A stretch of DNA of 11,615 bases from Actinomycetota bacterium (GTDB lineage Bacteria; Actinomycetota; Thermoleophilia; Gaiellales; Gaiellaceae): contig VAXA01000156.1 in NCBI GenBank assembly GCA_005883365.1, forward strand, positions 1 through 11,615. The letters are read 5' to 3'. Shown one piece after another: positions 1 through 8,056 of the stretch. Every line of letters starts with the position of its first letter. Positions within the stretch are counted from its first letter, which is position 1. The notes below the pieces were generated by a model. The model did no database searches, was not told the DNA's origin, and saw nothing but the letters and a program-made list of their open reading frames with translations. Position numbers and translations under genes: made by a program.

Positions 1-1074
1 TGCGTCGGGGCGCGCCGTCGGCAGAACGCGCAAGGAGACATTGCCGACGAGCTCGGCATCGAGTCGCTGCTTCACCTGGCTCGCGGTCAACCGTGTCCCT
101 TCGGTGCCGGCGAGCGGGCTCGTATTGATCCCGATCGTCACCGACAGGCTCGGCTCGTCGACCGTCGTCACGGGCAGCGGCCGCGGATCGTCGGGGTCGG
201 CGATCGTCTCGCCGATCGTCACCTCGGGCAGCCCGGCGAGCGCAACAATCTCTCCGGGTCCCGCCTCGTCGGCGGGAACGCGGTCGAGTGCCTCGGTGAT
301 GTACAGCTCCGTTACGCGTGCCTGCTGGATCGTCCCGTCGGAGCGGCACCACGCAATCGGCGCGCCTTTGCGCAACGTCCCGTGGCGAATCCGCAACAGC
401 GCCAGCCGGCCGACGTACGGGCTCGCGTCGAGATTAGTGACAAGCGCCTGCAGCGGATGCTCGGGGTCGTATGTCGGCGCCGGAATCGCGTCGAGCAGCC
501 TGGTGAACAGTGGGCCGAGATCGGGTGCGAGCTCGTCCGCGGCGAATCCCGCGCGACCCGCGCGCGCGTTCGCGTACACGATCGGAAACTCGATCTGCGA
601 ACTTTCCGCGTCGAGATCGAGGAACAGCTCGTACACCTCGTTCACGACGTCGGCCGGACGCGCGTCGCTGCGATCGACCTTGTTGATCAGGAGCACAACC
701 GGCAACTTCAGCTCCAACGCTTTGCGCAGGACGAACCGCGTCTGCGGCAGCGGCCCCTCGGACGCGTCGACGAGCAGCAGCACGCCGTCCACCATCGTCA
801 GGGCGCGCTCCACCTCGCCGCCGAAGTCGGCGTGGCCCGGCGTGTCGACGATGTTGATCCTCGTGTCGCCGAGCGACACTGCCGTGTTCTTGGCGAGGAT
901 CGTGATGCCCTTCTCGCGCTCGAGATCCATCGAGTCCATCACGCGCTCGGCGACGTCCTGGTTCTCGCGGAACGAGCCGGACTGCCAGAGCATCGCGTCG
1001 ACCAGCGTCGTCTTCCCATGGTCGACGTGCGCGATGATCGCGACGTTGCGCAGGTCATTGCGCCGAGCGAGCAC
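1..1074 (-). CDS. typA: TypA/BipA ribosome-associated translational GTPase, partial (C-terminus beyond the left edge)
   Basis: TypA/BipA is a translation-factor GTPase that binds the 70S ribosome and supports stress growth and 50S assembly. The visible 358 codons hold the whole G domain: G1 AHVDHGKT (residues 15-22), switch [12 protein letters not shown] (56-66), G3 DTPGH (77-81) and G4 NKVD (131-134). The stretch [18 protein letters not shown] is close to E. coli BipA and separates it from EF-G, LepA and EF-Tu. Domain II follows, and the frame is still open at base 1; the family is about 610 residues, so some 40% is missing. There is no in-frame ATG. I chose GTG at 1074 ([14 protein letters not shown]), preceded by GCAGG with 8 nt spacing, because it gives the usual short lead to the G1 strand. 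An 11-codon open frame ends 2 nt upstream. The left neighbourhood is not visible. Certainty is high. Confidence 0.96.
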   Translation of the reverse strand, partial: MLARRNDLRNVAIIAHVDHGKTTLVDAMLWQSGSFRENQDVAERVMDSMDLEREKGITILAKNTAVSLGDTRINIVDTPGHADFGGEVERALTMVDGVLLLVDASEGPLPQTRFVLRKALELKLPVVLLINKVDRSDARPADVVNEVYELFLDLDAESSQIEFPIVYANARAGRAGFAADELAPDLGPLFTRLLDAIPAPTYDPEHPLQALVTNLDASPYVGRLALLRIRHGTLRKGAPIAWCRSDGTIQQARVTELYITEALDRVPADEAGPGEIVALAGLPEVTIGETIADPDDPRPLPVTTVDEPSLSVTIGINTSPLAGTEGTRLTASQVKQRLDAELVGNVSLRVLPTARPDA

Positions 1075-1076
1075 GA

Positions 1077-1112
1077 CTAGCGCCTGCGACGCTGGGAGGG
1101 AAAGGCCTGCAT
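1077..1112 (-). other. Possible 11-residue leader ORF just upstream of typA
   Basis: An ATG-initiated frame encodes [11 protein letters not shown] and stops with TAG 2 nt before the GTG start of typA. Four consecutive Arg codons (CGT CGC AGG CGC) precede the stop. No clear Shine-Dalgarno sequence precedes its ATG, and such short frames are common by chance. It could be a translationally coupled leader peptide, or merely open sequence in the typA 5' region. Confidence 0.18.
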
Positions 1113-1150
1113 AAGAAGGTGCGAGCGCCGAACCGGCGGCCGCGCGCCCA

Positions 1151-1186
1151 CCGTAGCAGGCCTCTCCGCTCCAACGGCCGCTACGG
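1151..1186 (-). terminator. Hairpin between the MFS–cNMP gene and typA, possible terminator or leader structure
   Basis: The arms CCGTAGC(A)GGCC (1151-1162) and GGCCGCTACGG (1176-1186) pair over 11 bp with one bulged A, enclosing a 13-nt loop. On the minus strand the hairpin lies 112 nt after the MFS stop and 77 nt before the typA start, so it could end the upstream operon or fold in the typA leader. On that strand no T-run follows it. The rest of the 223-bp gap (1075-1297) is GC-rich with a GGCCGCCGGCCGCCGGC repeat near 1209-1225 and holds no other gene. Confidence 0.35.
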
Positions 1187-1297
1187 ATTTCACTCGAGAC
1201 ACGTCCTGGCCGCCGGCCGCCGGCTACCTTGACGCGTTGGCCTGGATGGCGCCACACGGAGCCGTGCACCAGCAGACGACGTGCCTGAGCTGCGCCG

Positions 1298-2881
1298 CTA
1301 GGACAGCGCTCTAGGCGCGCAAGTCGTGTAGCATGCTTCTCGCTCGAGGGCGTAGAGTCGGAGGTCCGTGTCGGCGGTCACGGTTGCGGTACGCGGGATT
1401 CCGTGGAGGAGCGCAATCTCGCCGAACCCGTCGCCGCGAGCAAGTGAGGCCACGCGCCTGCCTGCGACCGATACCTCGACGCTGCCGTCGACGATCGCGT
1501 AGAACCGCTCGCCTTCCTCCCCCTCGCGGATGACGTCGGTGCCTGCCGGTACCTCCACCGGGATGAGCGCGTGCGCCAGCCCTTCGAGTGCAGGCGGCGG
1601 AAGCAGCGTGAACATCCGCATGTTTCGAAGAAGTGCGATCTCGACCACCGGCACGGTGGCGGCCTCATCGATTGCGACGACCGCCCGCAAACGGCTGACG
1701 ACGATCAGCGGCAGAAGCAAGCCCACGGCGACGAGAGCCAGCTTCAGACCCAGGACGGCGATGAGCGCCGGCGCCAGGAGCGCACCTGCGGCCATTCCGG
1801 CCATCGCCAGACCTTCCGCGAGCGCAAAGACGCGGCTCAGCACGTGCGTCGGCGCCGACCGCTGCAGGAGGGTAGCCGCGCTGACGTCGAAGACGATACG
1901 CGCTGTACCAGCGGCGGCGAAGAGGACGAACGCGGCGGCCACCGTGGTCCAGAATCCGAGGATGACGAGCGCGCCGCCGCCGACAACGGCCGCTACTGCG
2001 AGGTAGGGCGCGATCCTCCGTCGCCCGATCAGTGTCATGGCGATTACCGCCCCGACGATGCCCCCGCCGCCGAAGGCGGCGCTTAGGTAGCCGCCGCCGC
2101 CGCGACCGAGGCCGAGCCGGCCAATCGCCAGGGTGACGGCGAGCACGTCCACGGCGCCGACAAGCAGGAAGAGCGCCCCGACAAGGATGATCACGAGCCG
2201 CAACGCGCGGTACCGTCGAATGGCTCGCAACCCGGCGCTCACATCGCTGAGCGACTGCCGGACGGCAGCCGTCGCCGTCGACTCGGTGTGCGCCGCGCGT
2301 GGGATGCGGGTAGCGAGGATTGTCGCCGTTGCGACGGCGCCTGCCGCTGCAAAGAAGACCGAAGCTGGATTCGCGACGGCGACGAGCAGGCCGGCAAGCG
2401 CAGGAGCGACGAGTCCTCCAGCGGCCGTGATCCAACCGGAGAGCACGTTGACGGCTCCGAGCTCGAGCGGAGTACGCGAGAGTGCCGGCGTGACGACGGC
2501 CTGCGTCGGGCGCGTCATCGTCACCGACACCGCCGCTGTCGCCGCGACGGTAAAGACCACCCACGGCGAGGCCGCGAGGGCGAGTGCAACCGCTGTCGAT
2601 GCCATGGTCAACGTCTGAAGGGCGTAGCCGACGGTCAGCATCCGGACGCCGCCGAGCCGGTCGGCAGCGGCGCCCGCAAGGGGCGCGAGCAGTGCGGCCG
2701 GCGCGAGCTGAACGAACGCCGCGATGCCCGCTTCCCCCGAGCCGCCTCGCAGGTAGGCGTAGACAAGTATCGCCACCCAGGTGCCGTGCTCGACGGCGAT
2801 GAACAGCGCGAATGCTGCCTCCGCGCGCCGCAGGTCCCGGTTCTCCGCGACCGCCCGAAGAGCACGAAACGCGGTCTTCAG
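1298..2881 (-). CDS. MFS permease fused to a C-terminal cyclic-nucleotide-binding domain
   Basis: Predicted inner-membrane protein of 527 residues if started at CTG 2881. Residues ~20-405 are a major-facilitator permease rich in Ala/Gly/Val helices, with an [13 protein letters not shown] motif-A-like loop after TM2. Residues ~415-515 are a cNMP-binding (CAP-type) domain: [16 protein letters not shown], then the phosphate-binding cassette [16 protein letters not shown] with the expected Glu (488) and Arg (497). Substrate is unknown. GTG at 2776 is the first conventional start but would cut TM1; the 35 codons before it ([20 protein letters not shown]…) read as normal family N-terminus. An in-frame TAG lies just upstream, and only CTG 2881 remains, overlapping the cyclase TGA as CTGA with AGTAGG 5 nt before it. 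The protein ends abruptly after LYALERE, so the usual C-helix lid looks short. It is co-oriented with the cyclase, which suggests control by cAMP made next door (inference). Confidence 0.87.
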   Translation of the reverse strand: MKTAFRALRAVAENRDLRRAEAAFALFIAVEHGTWVAILVYAYLRGGSGEAGIAAFVQLAPAALLAPLAGAAADRLGGVRMLTVGYALQTLTMASTAVALALAASPWVVFTVAATAAVSVTMTRPTQAVVTPALSRTPLELGAVNVLSGWITAAGGLVAPALAGLLVAVANPASVFFAAAGAVATATILATRIPRAAHTESTATAAVRQSLSDVSAGLRAIRRYRALRLVIILVGALFLLVGAVDVLAVTLAIGRLGLGRGGGGYLSAAFGGGGIVGAVIAMTLIGRRRIAPYLAVAAVVGGGALVILGFWTTVAAAFVLFAAAGTARIVFDVSAATLLQRSAPTHVLSRVFALAEGLAMAGMAAGALLAPALIAVLGLKLALVAVGLLLPLIVVSRLRAVVAIDEAATVPVVEIALLRNMRMFTLLPPPALEGLAHALIPVEVPAGTDVIREGEEGERFYAIVDGSVEVSVAGRRVASLARGDGFGEIALLHGIPRTATVTADTDLRLYALEREACYTTCAPRALS

Positions 2882-5800
2882 AAAGACCTACTAACGGGCG
2901 CCACGCCGGCGACACTTTCTGCGCGGCTCAGCCAGGGACGAGCGTCGAGGCGCTCGAATGTGCCCATTGCCTCCGCGAGCATCTCCGCGCTGTCACCCGA
3001 CCGGGCCTCCCCTGCGAGGAACTCCGCGTACTCGAGCTCTGCCACAGCGAGCAGAAACGGGGTGGCGAGCTCTCGGAACCGCGCCGTTGCCCCCTTGTAG
3101 AGGCGCTCCGCGTTCTCGGTGTCGCCCTGACGCGCCGCGAGTTGCGCTCTGAAGCGCAACGACTGCGCGTCGAGGAAGTGCGAGCGCAGCCCCGGCGGGA
3201 GGTTCTCGACCGTCACGAGGAGCTCAGTCGCGGTGTCTATATCGTCCAAGCGGAGCGCTGCCTCGACGGCGACGGCGAACGCCTCCTTCGCCATCTCGTG
3301 CCCCAGTCCCTGCTCTTCGCGGAGCGCCCACGCGGCCTCTGCCGACGTCAACGCAGCCGAGACCTCTCCAGAGGCGAGCAGTAGCGCCGCCATCGCCGAC
3401 GCGTAGTAGCCGCGTTCCTGCACATCGGATGAGTGCTCCAGCTCGGTCACCCGCTCGATCAACCGTGCCGCCTCCTCGAGGCGGCCCCGGTGGATGTACA
3501 CGCGCACGGCGGAGTGCAGCGCGCAAGCGTAGGAGAGCCGCGCTTCCGTCCAATCTCCTTCCGGGAGGAGCCCGCGGTTCTCGAGCACCGTGTCCCAGTC
3601 ACCGAGTGCGTAGAACGGATACGGGAAGCCGAGAAACGACCACTCCCAGTAGCGGTTTCCCACACGTCGGGCGTAAGCGAGTCCCTCGTGTGACGCCTGG
3701 AGTGCTTCCTCGTAGCGGTCGTCTATTGCGAGGTTGTCGGCCAGGTTGTAGTAGGCGCGCAGCGCCGCCGACGGCTTGTCGTGTTCGAGCGCCACCTCGA
3801 GCGCGTACCGCAGGAGCAGGAGGCCTTCCTGCGACCGCCCCTGCCCAACGAGGATCAAACCGCGCGTGTTGAGGGCCTGCGACAGCACCTCCGGAAGCAA
3901 GAGCGTCTCCGCGAGCTTAAGCGCTTCCTCTATGCGCTGAAGCGCGGCGGCTTTCTCACCGGCGAACCACAAGAAACGTCCGACCTGCGCGGCAAGCATC
4001 GCGACGTTCTCGTCGGGGTCGTCCTGCGACAGAACGTCGAGCGACTGCTGCATCGTCTCGAGGCCGTGCTCGATACGGCCCCGGTCCCATGCCACCTCGG
4101 CGAGCCGCGCCGAGACGCGTGCTGCGCCGTGCGTGTCCCCTGCCTGTTCGAGCAACTCGGTCGAACGCTGCCAATGCTCGGCCGCCTCGTCGGCGCGCGT
4201 GCCGGCGTACGCGGTCGTGCCGGCACGTTCGTGGAGCTGAGCCTGCACGAGCGGATCGTCGGTGAGTTCGATCGCGCGCTCGAACGCTCGCTGCGCCTCC
4301 GCGTTCGCTGCTAGTGATGCGGCGCGTTCGGCCGCGCGCATCAGCATCTCGGCTGCGCGGGCTCGGATCTCGGCCGCGTCGTCATCCTGCGGCGCGGCCT
4401 CGTACGCATCGAGGTAGTGCGTCGCGACGAGCTCGGCGACCTCGTCCTCCTCGCTCGCCCAGACCGACGTGAGGAATTCAGCAGCAGCAAGGTGCTTGCT
4501 CTTCCGGTCGCGCTTCGAGATCGTCTCGTAGGCGACCTGCTTGACGACGTCCTGCAGGAACGCGTACTGGCCGCGTTCGGGTGAGCGCGGATCGGCTTGG
4601 ATCGAGAGCAGCTCCTTCCGGACGAGCGAGCCGAGGAGGCTCTCGATCTCGTCCGCTTGAAGGCCCGCGAGCGCCCCGATGCCCTGCTTGGTGAACGTCT
4701 TTCCGAGCACAGCAGCGTCCTGCACGACGCGGCGCTCGGCCGGCGCGAGGTTATCGAGCCGTGCGGCGATCAGCGCGTGGAGCGTCTCCGGTACGTCGAG
4801 CGTCTCGATAGTGCCCGTCAACGTGGTGACGTCGCCCTCGCGGACGAGCAGGCCGCGGTCGAGCAACATCCGGACCGTCTCGACCGCGTAGAGCGGGATG
4901 CCCTCGGCACGCTCGAGGATGCGAAGCCGCAGGTCATCCGGGAGCCCGGGAACCAGCCCGCCGAGGAGCGAGCTCATCGCGGCGGAAGGCAACGGCTCGA
5001 GATGCAGCGAGGCGAAGCTGCGCTTGCCGGCGCCCCAGCCGGGCCGCTTCTCCGCGAACTCGGGTCGCGCGAGCGCCAAGACGAAGAGCGCGTGGCCGCG
5101 AGACCACTCGACGAGGTACTCGAGGAAGTCGAGCAGCCCCTCGTCAGCCCACTGCATGTCTTCGAAGACGAGCACGACCGGAGACTCTTCGGCGAGCCGC
5201 TCGAACAGGATGCGCCAGGCGGAGAAGAGGTTCTCTTGGTCTCCGGGCGCGCCATCTTCGAGCCCGAGCAGGTGGGCAAGGCGGGGCTCGACCCACTGGC
5301 GCTCGCTCTCGTCCCGGATTTTCTCAGTGACCATCGAGCGGAGCTTCTCGCGGGCAGCGGCGGGCGACTCGTCCTCCGCGATTTCGCAACGCATCCGCAC
5401 CATCTCGGCGAGCGCCCAGTAGGCAATGCCGTCGCCATAGGAGAGACAGCGGCCGCGATGCCAGTAGACGTCGTCCACGAGCCCGTCGATGTACTTCTCG
5501 AACTCCCACGCCAGGCGAGACTTCCCTATTCCTGCGATGCCTGCGATCGAGAGCAGCTGGGCGCGCCCATCCTCCGCCGAGGCATGGAAAAGCTCCTTCA
5601 CGAGGCGGAGGTCGCGATCGCGACCGACGAACGGCGGCTCGAGGCTCGTGGACCGCTGAGATCCGCGCGTGCCCGCCACGATGCGGAGGGCGCGCCACGA
5701 CTGGACGGGCTCCGACTTGCCCTTCAGCTCGCGCAGACCGCCGTCGGCATAGACGATCGCCGCCTCCGAAGTGCGTTTGGTCGAGTCACCGACGATGACG

Positions 5801-6435
5801 GTCCCAGGCTCGGCGCTCGCTTGCAGACGCGAAGCGGTGTTGACAAGGTCCCCCGCAACGAGCCCTTCGCTCGTATCGCCGGGCATCACCGCCGCCTCGC
5901 CGGTGAGGACGCCGCCGCGCGCCCTGAGCTCGGGGATGCCCACAGCCTCGCCGAGATCTGCGACGGCCTGGACCAGCTCGAGGGCGGCTCGAACCGCACG
6001 CTCGACGTCGTCTTCGCGCGCGACCGGCGCGCCCCAGACGGCCATAACGGCGTCACCAATGAACTTCTGCACCGTGCCGCCGTAGCGCTGGATGACTCGC
6101 CGGCACGTGTCGAAGTAGCTCGTAAGGAGTTGGCGAACCTCCTCTGAGTCCCGCGTCTCCGAGAGCGGCGTGAAGCCGACGAGATCGGCGAACAGGACAG
6201 AAACCAGCCGCAGCTCCTGGGTCGCCTCGGCGGGTTGCGCCTGCGCGGGGCGACCGGGCGGCGGAGTCTCCGGCGCAGCTCCCCCGAGCGGCGCGCCGCA
6301 GTCGTTGCAGAAGCGCATGCCAGGATCGTTTGCAGTGCCGCAAGCGCTGCACATCTGACTGAGCGACGAGCCGCAGCCGCCGCAGAAACGGGCCGCCGGC
6401 CGGTTCTCAGTGCCGCACTGGGCGCATGTGACCAT
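2878..6435 (-). CDS. Class III adenylate cyclase with N-terminal zinc ribbons, AAA/STAND ATPase and C-terminal TPR repeats
   Basis: A 1185-residue soluble signalling protein that should convert ATP to cAMP. Residues 4-46 form a double zinc ribbon (C4, C7, C18, C21; C29, C32, C43, C46), then a Pro/Ala linker. Residues ~74-250 are a class III cyclase domain with all six key positions visible: metal-binding D84 (LFADLVGF) and D128 (KFIGDAVMAVWG), adenine-selecting K124 and D196, and catalytic N199 and R203 (DLVNTASRL), so it is probably active and ATP-specific. From 269 (FVGRDRDL) comes an ATPase with Walker A GIAGIGKS (299-306) and Walker B VVLVFED (420-426) followed by MQWAD. The C-terminal third (~700-1170) is helical TPR-like sequence, a likely ligand or partner sensor. 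The ATG at 6435 puts the first Cys at residue 4; AGGG lies 10 nt upstream. It overlaps the downstream permease gene by 4 nt. No symbol is given because many paralogues exist. Confidence 0.95.
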   Translation of the reverse strand: MVTCAQCGTENRPAARFCGGCGSSLSQMCSACGTANDPGMRFCNDCGAPLGGAAPETPPPGRPAQAQPAEATQELRLVSVLFADLVGFTPLSETRDSEEVRQLLTSYFDTCRRVIQRYGGTVQKFIGDAVMAVWGAPVAREDDVERAVRAALELVQAVADLGEAVGIPELRARGGVLTGEAAVMPGDTSEGLVAGDLVNTASRLQASAEPGTVIVGDSTKRTSEAAIVYADGGLRELKGKSEPVQSWRALRIVAGTRGSQRSTSLEPPFVGRDRDLRLVKELFHASAEDGRAQLLSIAGIAGIGKSRLAWEFEKYIDGLVDDVYWHRGRCLSYGDGIAYWALAEMVRMRCEIAEDESPAAAREKLRSMVTEKIRDESERQWVEPRLAHLLGLEDGAPGDQENLFSAWRILFERLAEESPVVLVFEDMQWADEGLLDFLEYLVEWSRGHALFVLALARPEFAEKRPGWGAGKRSFASLHLEPLPSAAMSSLLGGLVPGLPDDLRLRILERAEGIPLYAVETVRMLLDRGLLVREGDVTTLTGTIETLDVPETLHALIAARLDNLAPAERRVVQDAAVLGKTFTKQGIGALAGLQADEIESLLGSLVRKELLSIQADPRSPERGQYAFLQDVVKQVAYETISKRDRKSKHLAAAEFLTSVWASEEDEVAELVATHYLDAYEAAPQDDDAAEIRARAAEMLMRAAERAASLAANAEAQRAFERAIELTDDPLVQAQLHERAGTTAYAGTRADEAAEHWQRSTELLEQAGDTHGAARVSARLAEVAWDRGRIEHGLETMQQSLDVLSQDDPDENVAMLAAQVGRFLWFAGEKAAALQRIEEALKLAETLLLPEVLSQALNTRGLILVGQGRSQEGLLLLRYALEVALEHDKPSAALRAYYNLADNLAIDDRYEEALQASHEGLAYARRVGNRYWEWSFLGFPYPFYALGDWDTVLENRGLLPEGDWTEARLSYACALHSAVRVYIHRGRLEEAARLIERVTELEHSSDVQERGYYASAMAALLLASGEVSAALTSAEAAWALREEQGLGHEMAKEAFAVAVEAALRLDDIDTATELLVTVENLPPGLRSHFLDAQSLRFRAQLAARQGDTENAERLYKGATARFRELATPFLLAVAELEYAEFLAGEARSGDSAEMLAEAMGTFERLDARPWLSRAESVAGVAPVSRSF

Positions 6436-6591
6436 GTCCAGAGCACCCTATTGGGCGGCAAGACGGCCTACAACCGGCGCACACGATTGGAACTCGGCTC
6501 TGCCGTTGGCCCGGCGATGCGTGGTCACGTTCCTGCACCGCGAAGGCTGCCGCTGCGCTCGCAGCCAACCGCGACCCACATCAAAGCGAGG

Positions 6592-6616
6592 ACCGAGGTC
6601 CGCGTGCGACCTCGGT
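6592..6616. repeat. Perfect 9-bp inverted repeat, 7-nt spacer
   Basis: ACCGAGGTC (6592-6600) and GACCTCGGT (6608-6616) are exact reverse complements around CGCGTGC. The repeat lies about 160 bp upstream of the cyclase start. It could be an operator for a dimeric regulator, or a hairpin in the leader; there is no T-run to support a terminator. Confidence 0.5.
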
Positions 6617-6716
6617 GCGACCCTGGCCGCCACTAGAGACGCGACGGAGGAGCCACCGGCGAAGAAAGGCTCGCAAATGAAGCCATTCGCCCGCGCAGAT
6701 TGAACCCTCCTTACCT

Positions 6717-6744
6717 GCGTTTCAGCACAGACAGCCAGAAACGC
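6717..6744. repeat. 7-bp inverted repeat beside the tRNA-like element
   Basis: GCGTTTC (6717-6723) and GAAACGC (6738-6744) are exact reverse complements with a 14-nt spacer, and a looser outer pair CCTGC/GCAGG (from 6714 and ending at 6755) flanks them. The repeat sits immediately 3' of the tRNA-like element in that element's orientation. Function is unknown; it may belong to an old attachment site. Confidence 0.35.
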
Positions 6745-6761
6745 TGATTTGCAGGTATTCA

Positions 6762-6822
6762 AGACCCCCGACGGACTCGAACCGTCGACCCCCCTCCTCA
6801 ATCAGGGCTCTCGCCTTGAAGC
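6762..6822 (-). pseudogene. Degenerate tRNA-like element (D arm, T arm and 3' acceptor strand only)
   Basis: On the minus strand, GACGG-TTCGAGT-CCGTC (6786-6770) is a perfect tRNA T arm, followed by GGGGGTC (6769-6763) where a 3' acceptor strand should be. Upstream, GCTT-CAAGGCGA-GAGC (6822-6807) fits a D arm with GG in an 8-nt loop. Between the arms there are 20 nt rather than the usual 23, and the anticodon stem does not form well (only CCCT/AGGG around 8 nt). The matching 5' acceptor GACCCCC is absent and no CCA is encoded. I therefore read it as a tRNA remnant, possibly left by integration into a tRNA 3' end, rather than a working tRNA. Confidence 0.4.
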
Positions 6823-7016
6823 GGCCAGCCGCGGCCTCCCGCAGAGTCAGGAGACGGGGGACGCTGCACCCGATTGAGCGGAAGCGGCGCTATGATCGGT
6901 GTGGCGCGTAGTTGAGCGTGAAGCCGCCAGGGCACCGAGGTCCTTCCGACTTTCTTTCGACCTCGAGTAGCGAGGAGCGCACCAACTTGCTGACACACGG
7001 TGCAGGAATCGCATGG

Positions 7017-7973
7017 ATGCGGGCGCACCGGCGTTACGTCACGGGCGTCGGATTCGCGCTTGTGACGGTCACCGCATGTGTATTGGTCGGCCGCCGGTTG
7101 ACGCACTCGAGCTGGCCGCTCGCACACTCGCAGATGCCGCTTGTCGCGTTCGCAGCCTTCTGCTACCTCGCGAGCTTCGTCTTGCGCGCGCGAGGGTGGC
7201 GGCGGCTGTTCCCGTTTGGGCAACAGCCCGACCAGTGCCGCTGCCTCGCGTCCGTGGGCGCCGCAGCTGCGAGCGGCGCGGTGTTGCCGTTCCGGCTCGA
7301 TTACCTGGTCAAGATCGGGACGCTGCGCCGGTTGAGCGGCGTTCGCATCGGCCTCGAGGCGGTCGCGCTCTCGATCGTCTCGCTTGGAATGGTCGACGCG
7401 GTCGCGATGCTGCCGCTTTCCGTCTCCGCCACAGCGACCAGCTCGGCGAGCTTGCGGGCTCCTCTCCTGATCGTCGTCAGCTTCGGCCTCGGCTGCTGCG
7501 CGCTGCTCATCGGGAGCGCCCGCCTCGTGCGGCTTCCGCTGCTGCGACGCAGCCGGCGTCTGCAGCGGGTTTCTGATCATGTCTCTGAACACAGAACACA
7601 GCGAGGGCGCCGGAGCGCGATTGTGGCCGCCGTCTATCTGTTCGCGTGCTGGACGAGCCGCGCTGTCGGCAGCGCCTTGCTGTTGAGCGCGCTCGGCTTT
7701 GCCTTCTCGCCGACGACCGCACTTTGCGTGCTTTGCCTGAGCGCCGCTGCCGGCGTCGTCCCGATCACGGCGGGTGGCGCAATCGCTAACGTGGGCGCCA
7801 CCGCCGGCATCCTGCTCGCCCTCGGCGTCGGCAAGGACCTGGCGATCAACTTCTCACTCGCGTCCGGTCTGCTGCTGATCACCAGCGCGAGCGCCGCAGC
7901 TCTCGCCGGTCTCGCACTTTCAGTCGCGACACGCGCCCTCGCAAAACGAGCTCCCGCAGTGCTGCATGCGTAA
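7017..7973 (+). CDS. Lysylphosphatidylglycerol-synthase-TM/flippase-like integral membrane protein (YbhN/UPF0104 type)
   Basis: A 318-residue polytopic membrane protein with about 7-8 hydrophobic segments. Two stretches resemble the LPG_synthase_TM family: an early ASGAVLPFRLDYLVKIGTLRR (matching the family N-x-PxRxGE-like loop) and a late VVPITAGGAIANVGATAG followed by ILLALGV (matching the PxPGGxG…LLALGV motif). The family includes the flippase domain of MprF and other putative lipid or polyprenyl-glycan transporters; the substrate here cannot be told. No lysyl-transferase domain follows. The frame stays open back to TTG at 6912 (353 residues), but the extra 35 residues are polar and unlike the family, whereas ATG 7017 has AGGA 9 nt upstream and begins MRAHRRYV directly before TM1. 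No co-oriented neighbour lies close by, so it seems monocistronic. Confidence 0.75.
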   Translation: MRAHRRYVTGVGFALVTVTACVLVGRRLTHSSWPLAHSQMPLVAFAAFCYLASFVLRARGWRRLFPFGQQPDQCRCLASVGAAAASGAVLPFRLDYLVKIGTLRRLSGVRIGLEAVALSIVSLGMVDAVAMLPLSVSATATSSASLRAPLLIVVSFGLGCCALLIGSARLVRLPLLRRSRRLQRVSDHVSEHRTQRGRRSAIVAAVYLFACWTSRAVGSALLLSALGFAFSPTTALCVLCLSAAAGVVPITAGGAIANVGATAGILLALGVGKDLAINFSLASGLLLITSASAAALAGLALSVATRALAKRAPAVLHA

Positions 7974-8056
7974 CTTCCTCGTAGAGTCGTCAGGGAAGCC
8001 AGCCTGCTGAGCAGGGCGGAACAGGCGCGTGGTCTTCGACTCGCCGCCCGAGCGGC

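Larger units (their letters stand above)
6436..7016. other. Intergenic region with inverted repeats and a tRNA-like remnant
   Basis: This 581-bp divergent gap between the cyclase (minus) and the membrane protein (plus) contains open frames but none with recognisable protein features. It holds an inverted repeat at 6592-6616, another at 6717-6744, and a tRNA-like element at 6762-6822, each listed separately. A TATGAT hexamer at 6891-6896 resembles a -10 box for the plus-strand gene, but no matching -35 sits 16-18 nt upstream (TTGAGC at 6874 is only 11 nt away). Confidence 0.6.

Noticed and set aside
41..1114. A 357-codon plus-strand open frame over the left edge
   Set aside because: The product is Ser/Arg/Thr-rich without motifs, while the opposite strand encodes unmistakable TypA.
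1665..2915. A 416-codon minus frame overlapping the permease
   Set aside because: Arg/Gly/Pro-rich frame-shifted reading of the permease gene, with no hydrophobic segments or motifs.
4597..6147. A 516-codon open frame on the plus strand opposite the cyclase
   Set aside because: It is antisense to well-conserved zinc-ribbon/cyclase/ATPase sequence, has low-complexity Arg/Glu/Asp-rich composition and no recognisable domain. It is a GC-driven shadow.
6448..6801. A 117-codon minus frame starting MRRGVDGSSPSGV
   Set aside because: The GSSP peptide is the typical translation of a tRNA T arm; the frame starts in the tRNA-like element and shows no protein features.
6762..6831. Functional tRNA (including tRNA-Ser or tRNA-Sec)
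   Set aside because: No 5' acceptor strand, an anticodon region 3 nt too short and poorly paired, and no long variable arm.
6798..7592. A 264-codon minus frame opposite the membrane protein
   Set aside because: Gln/Arg/Asp-rich shadow of the LPG-synthase-TM-like gene on the plus strand.
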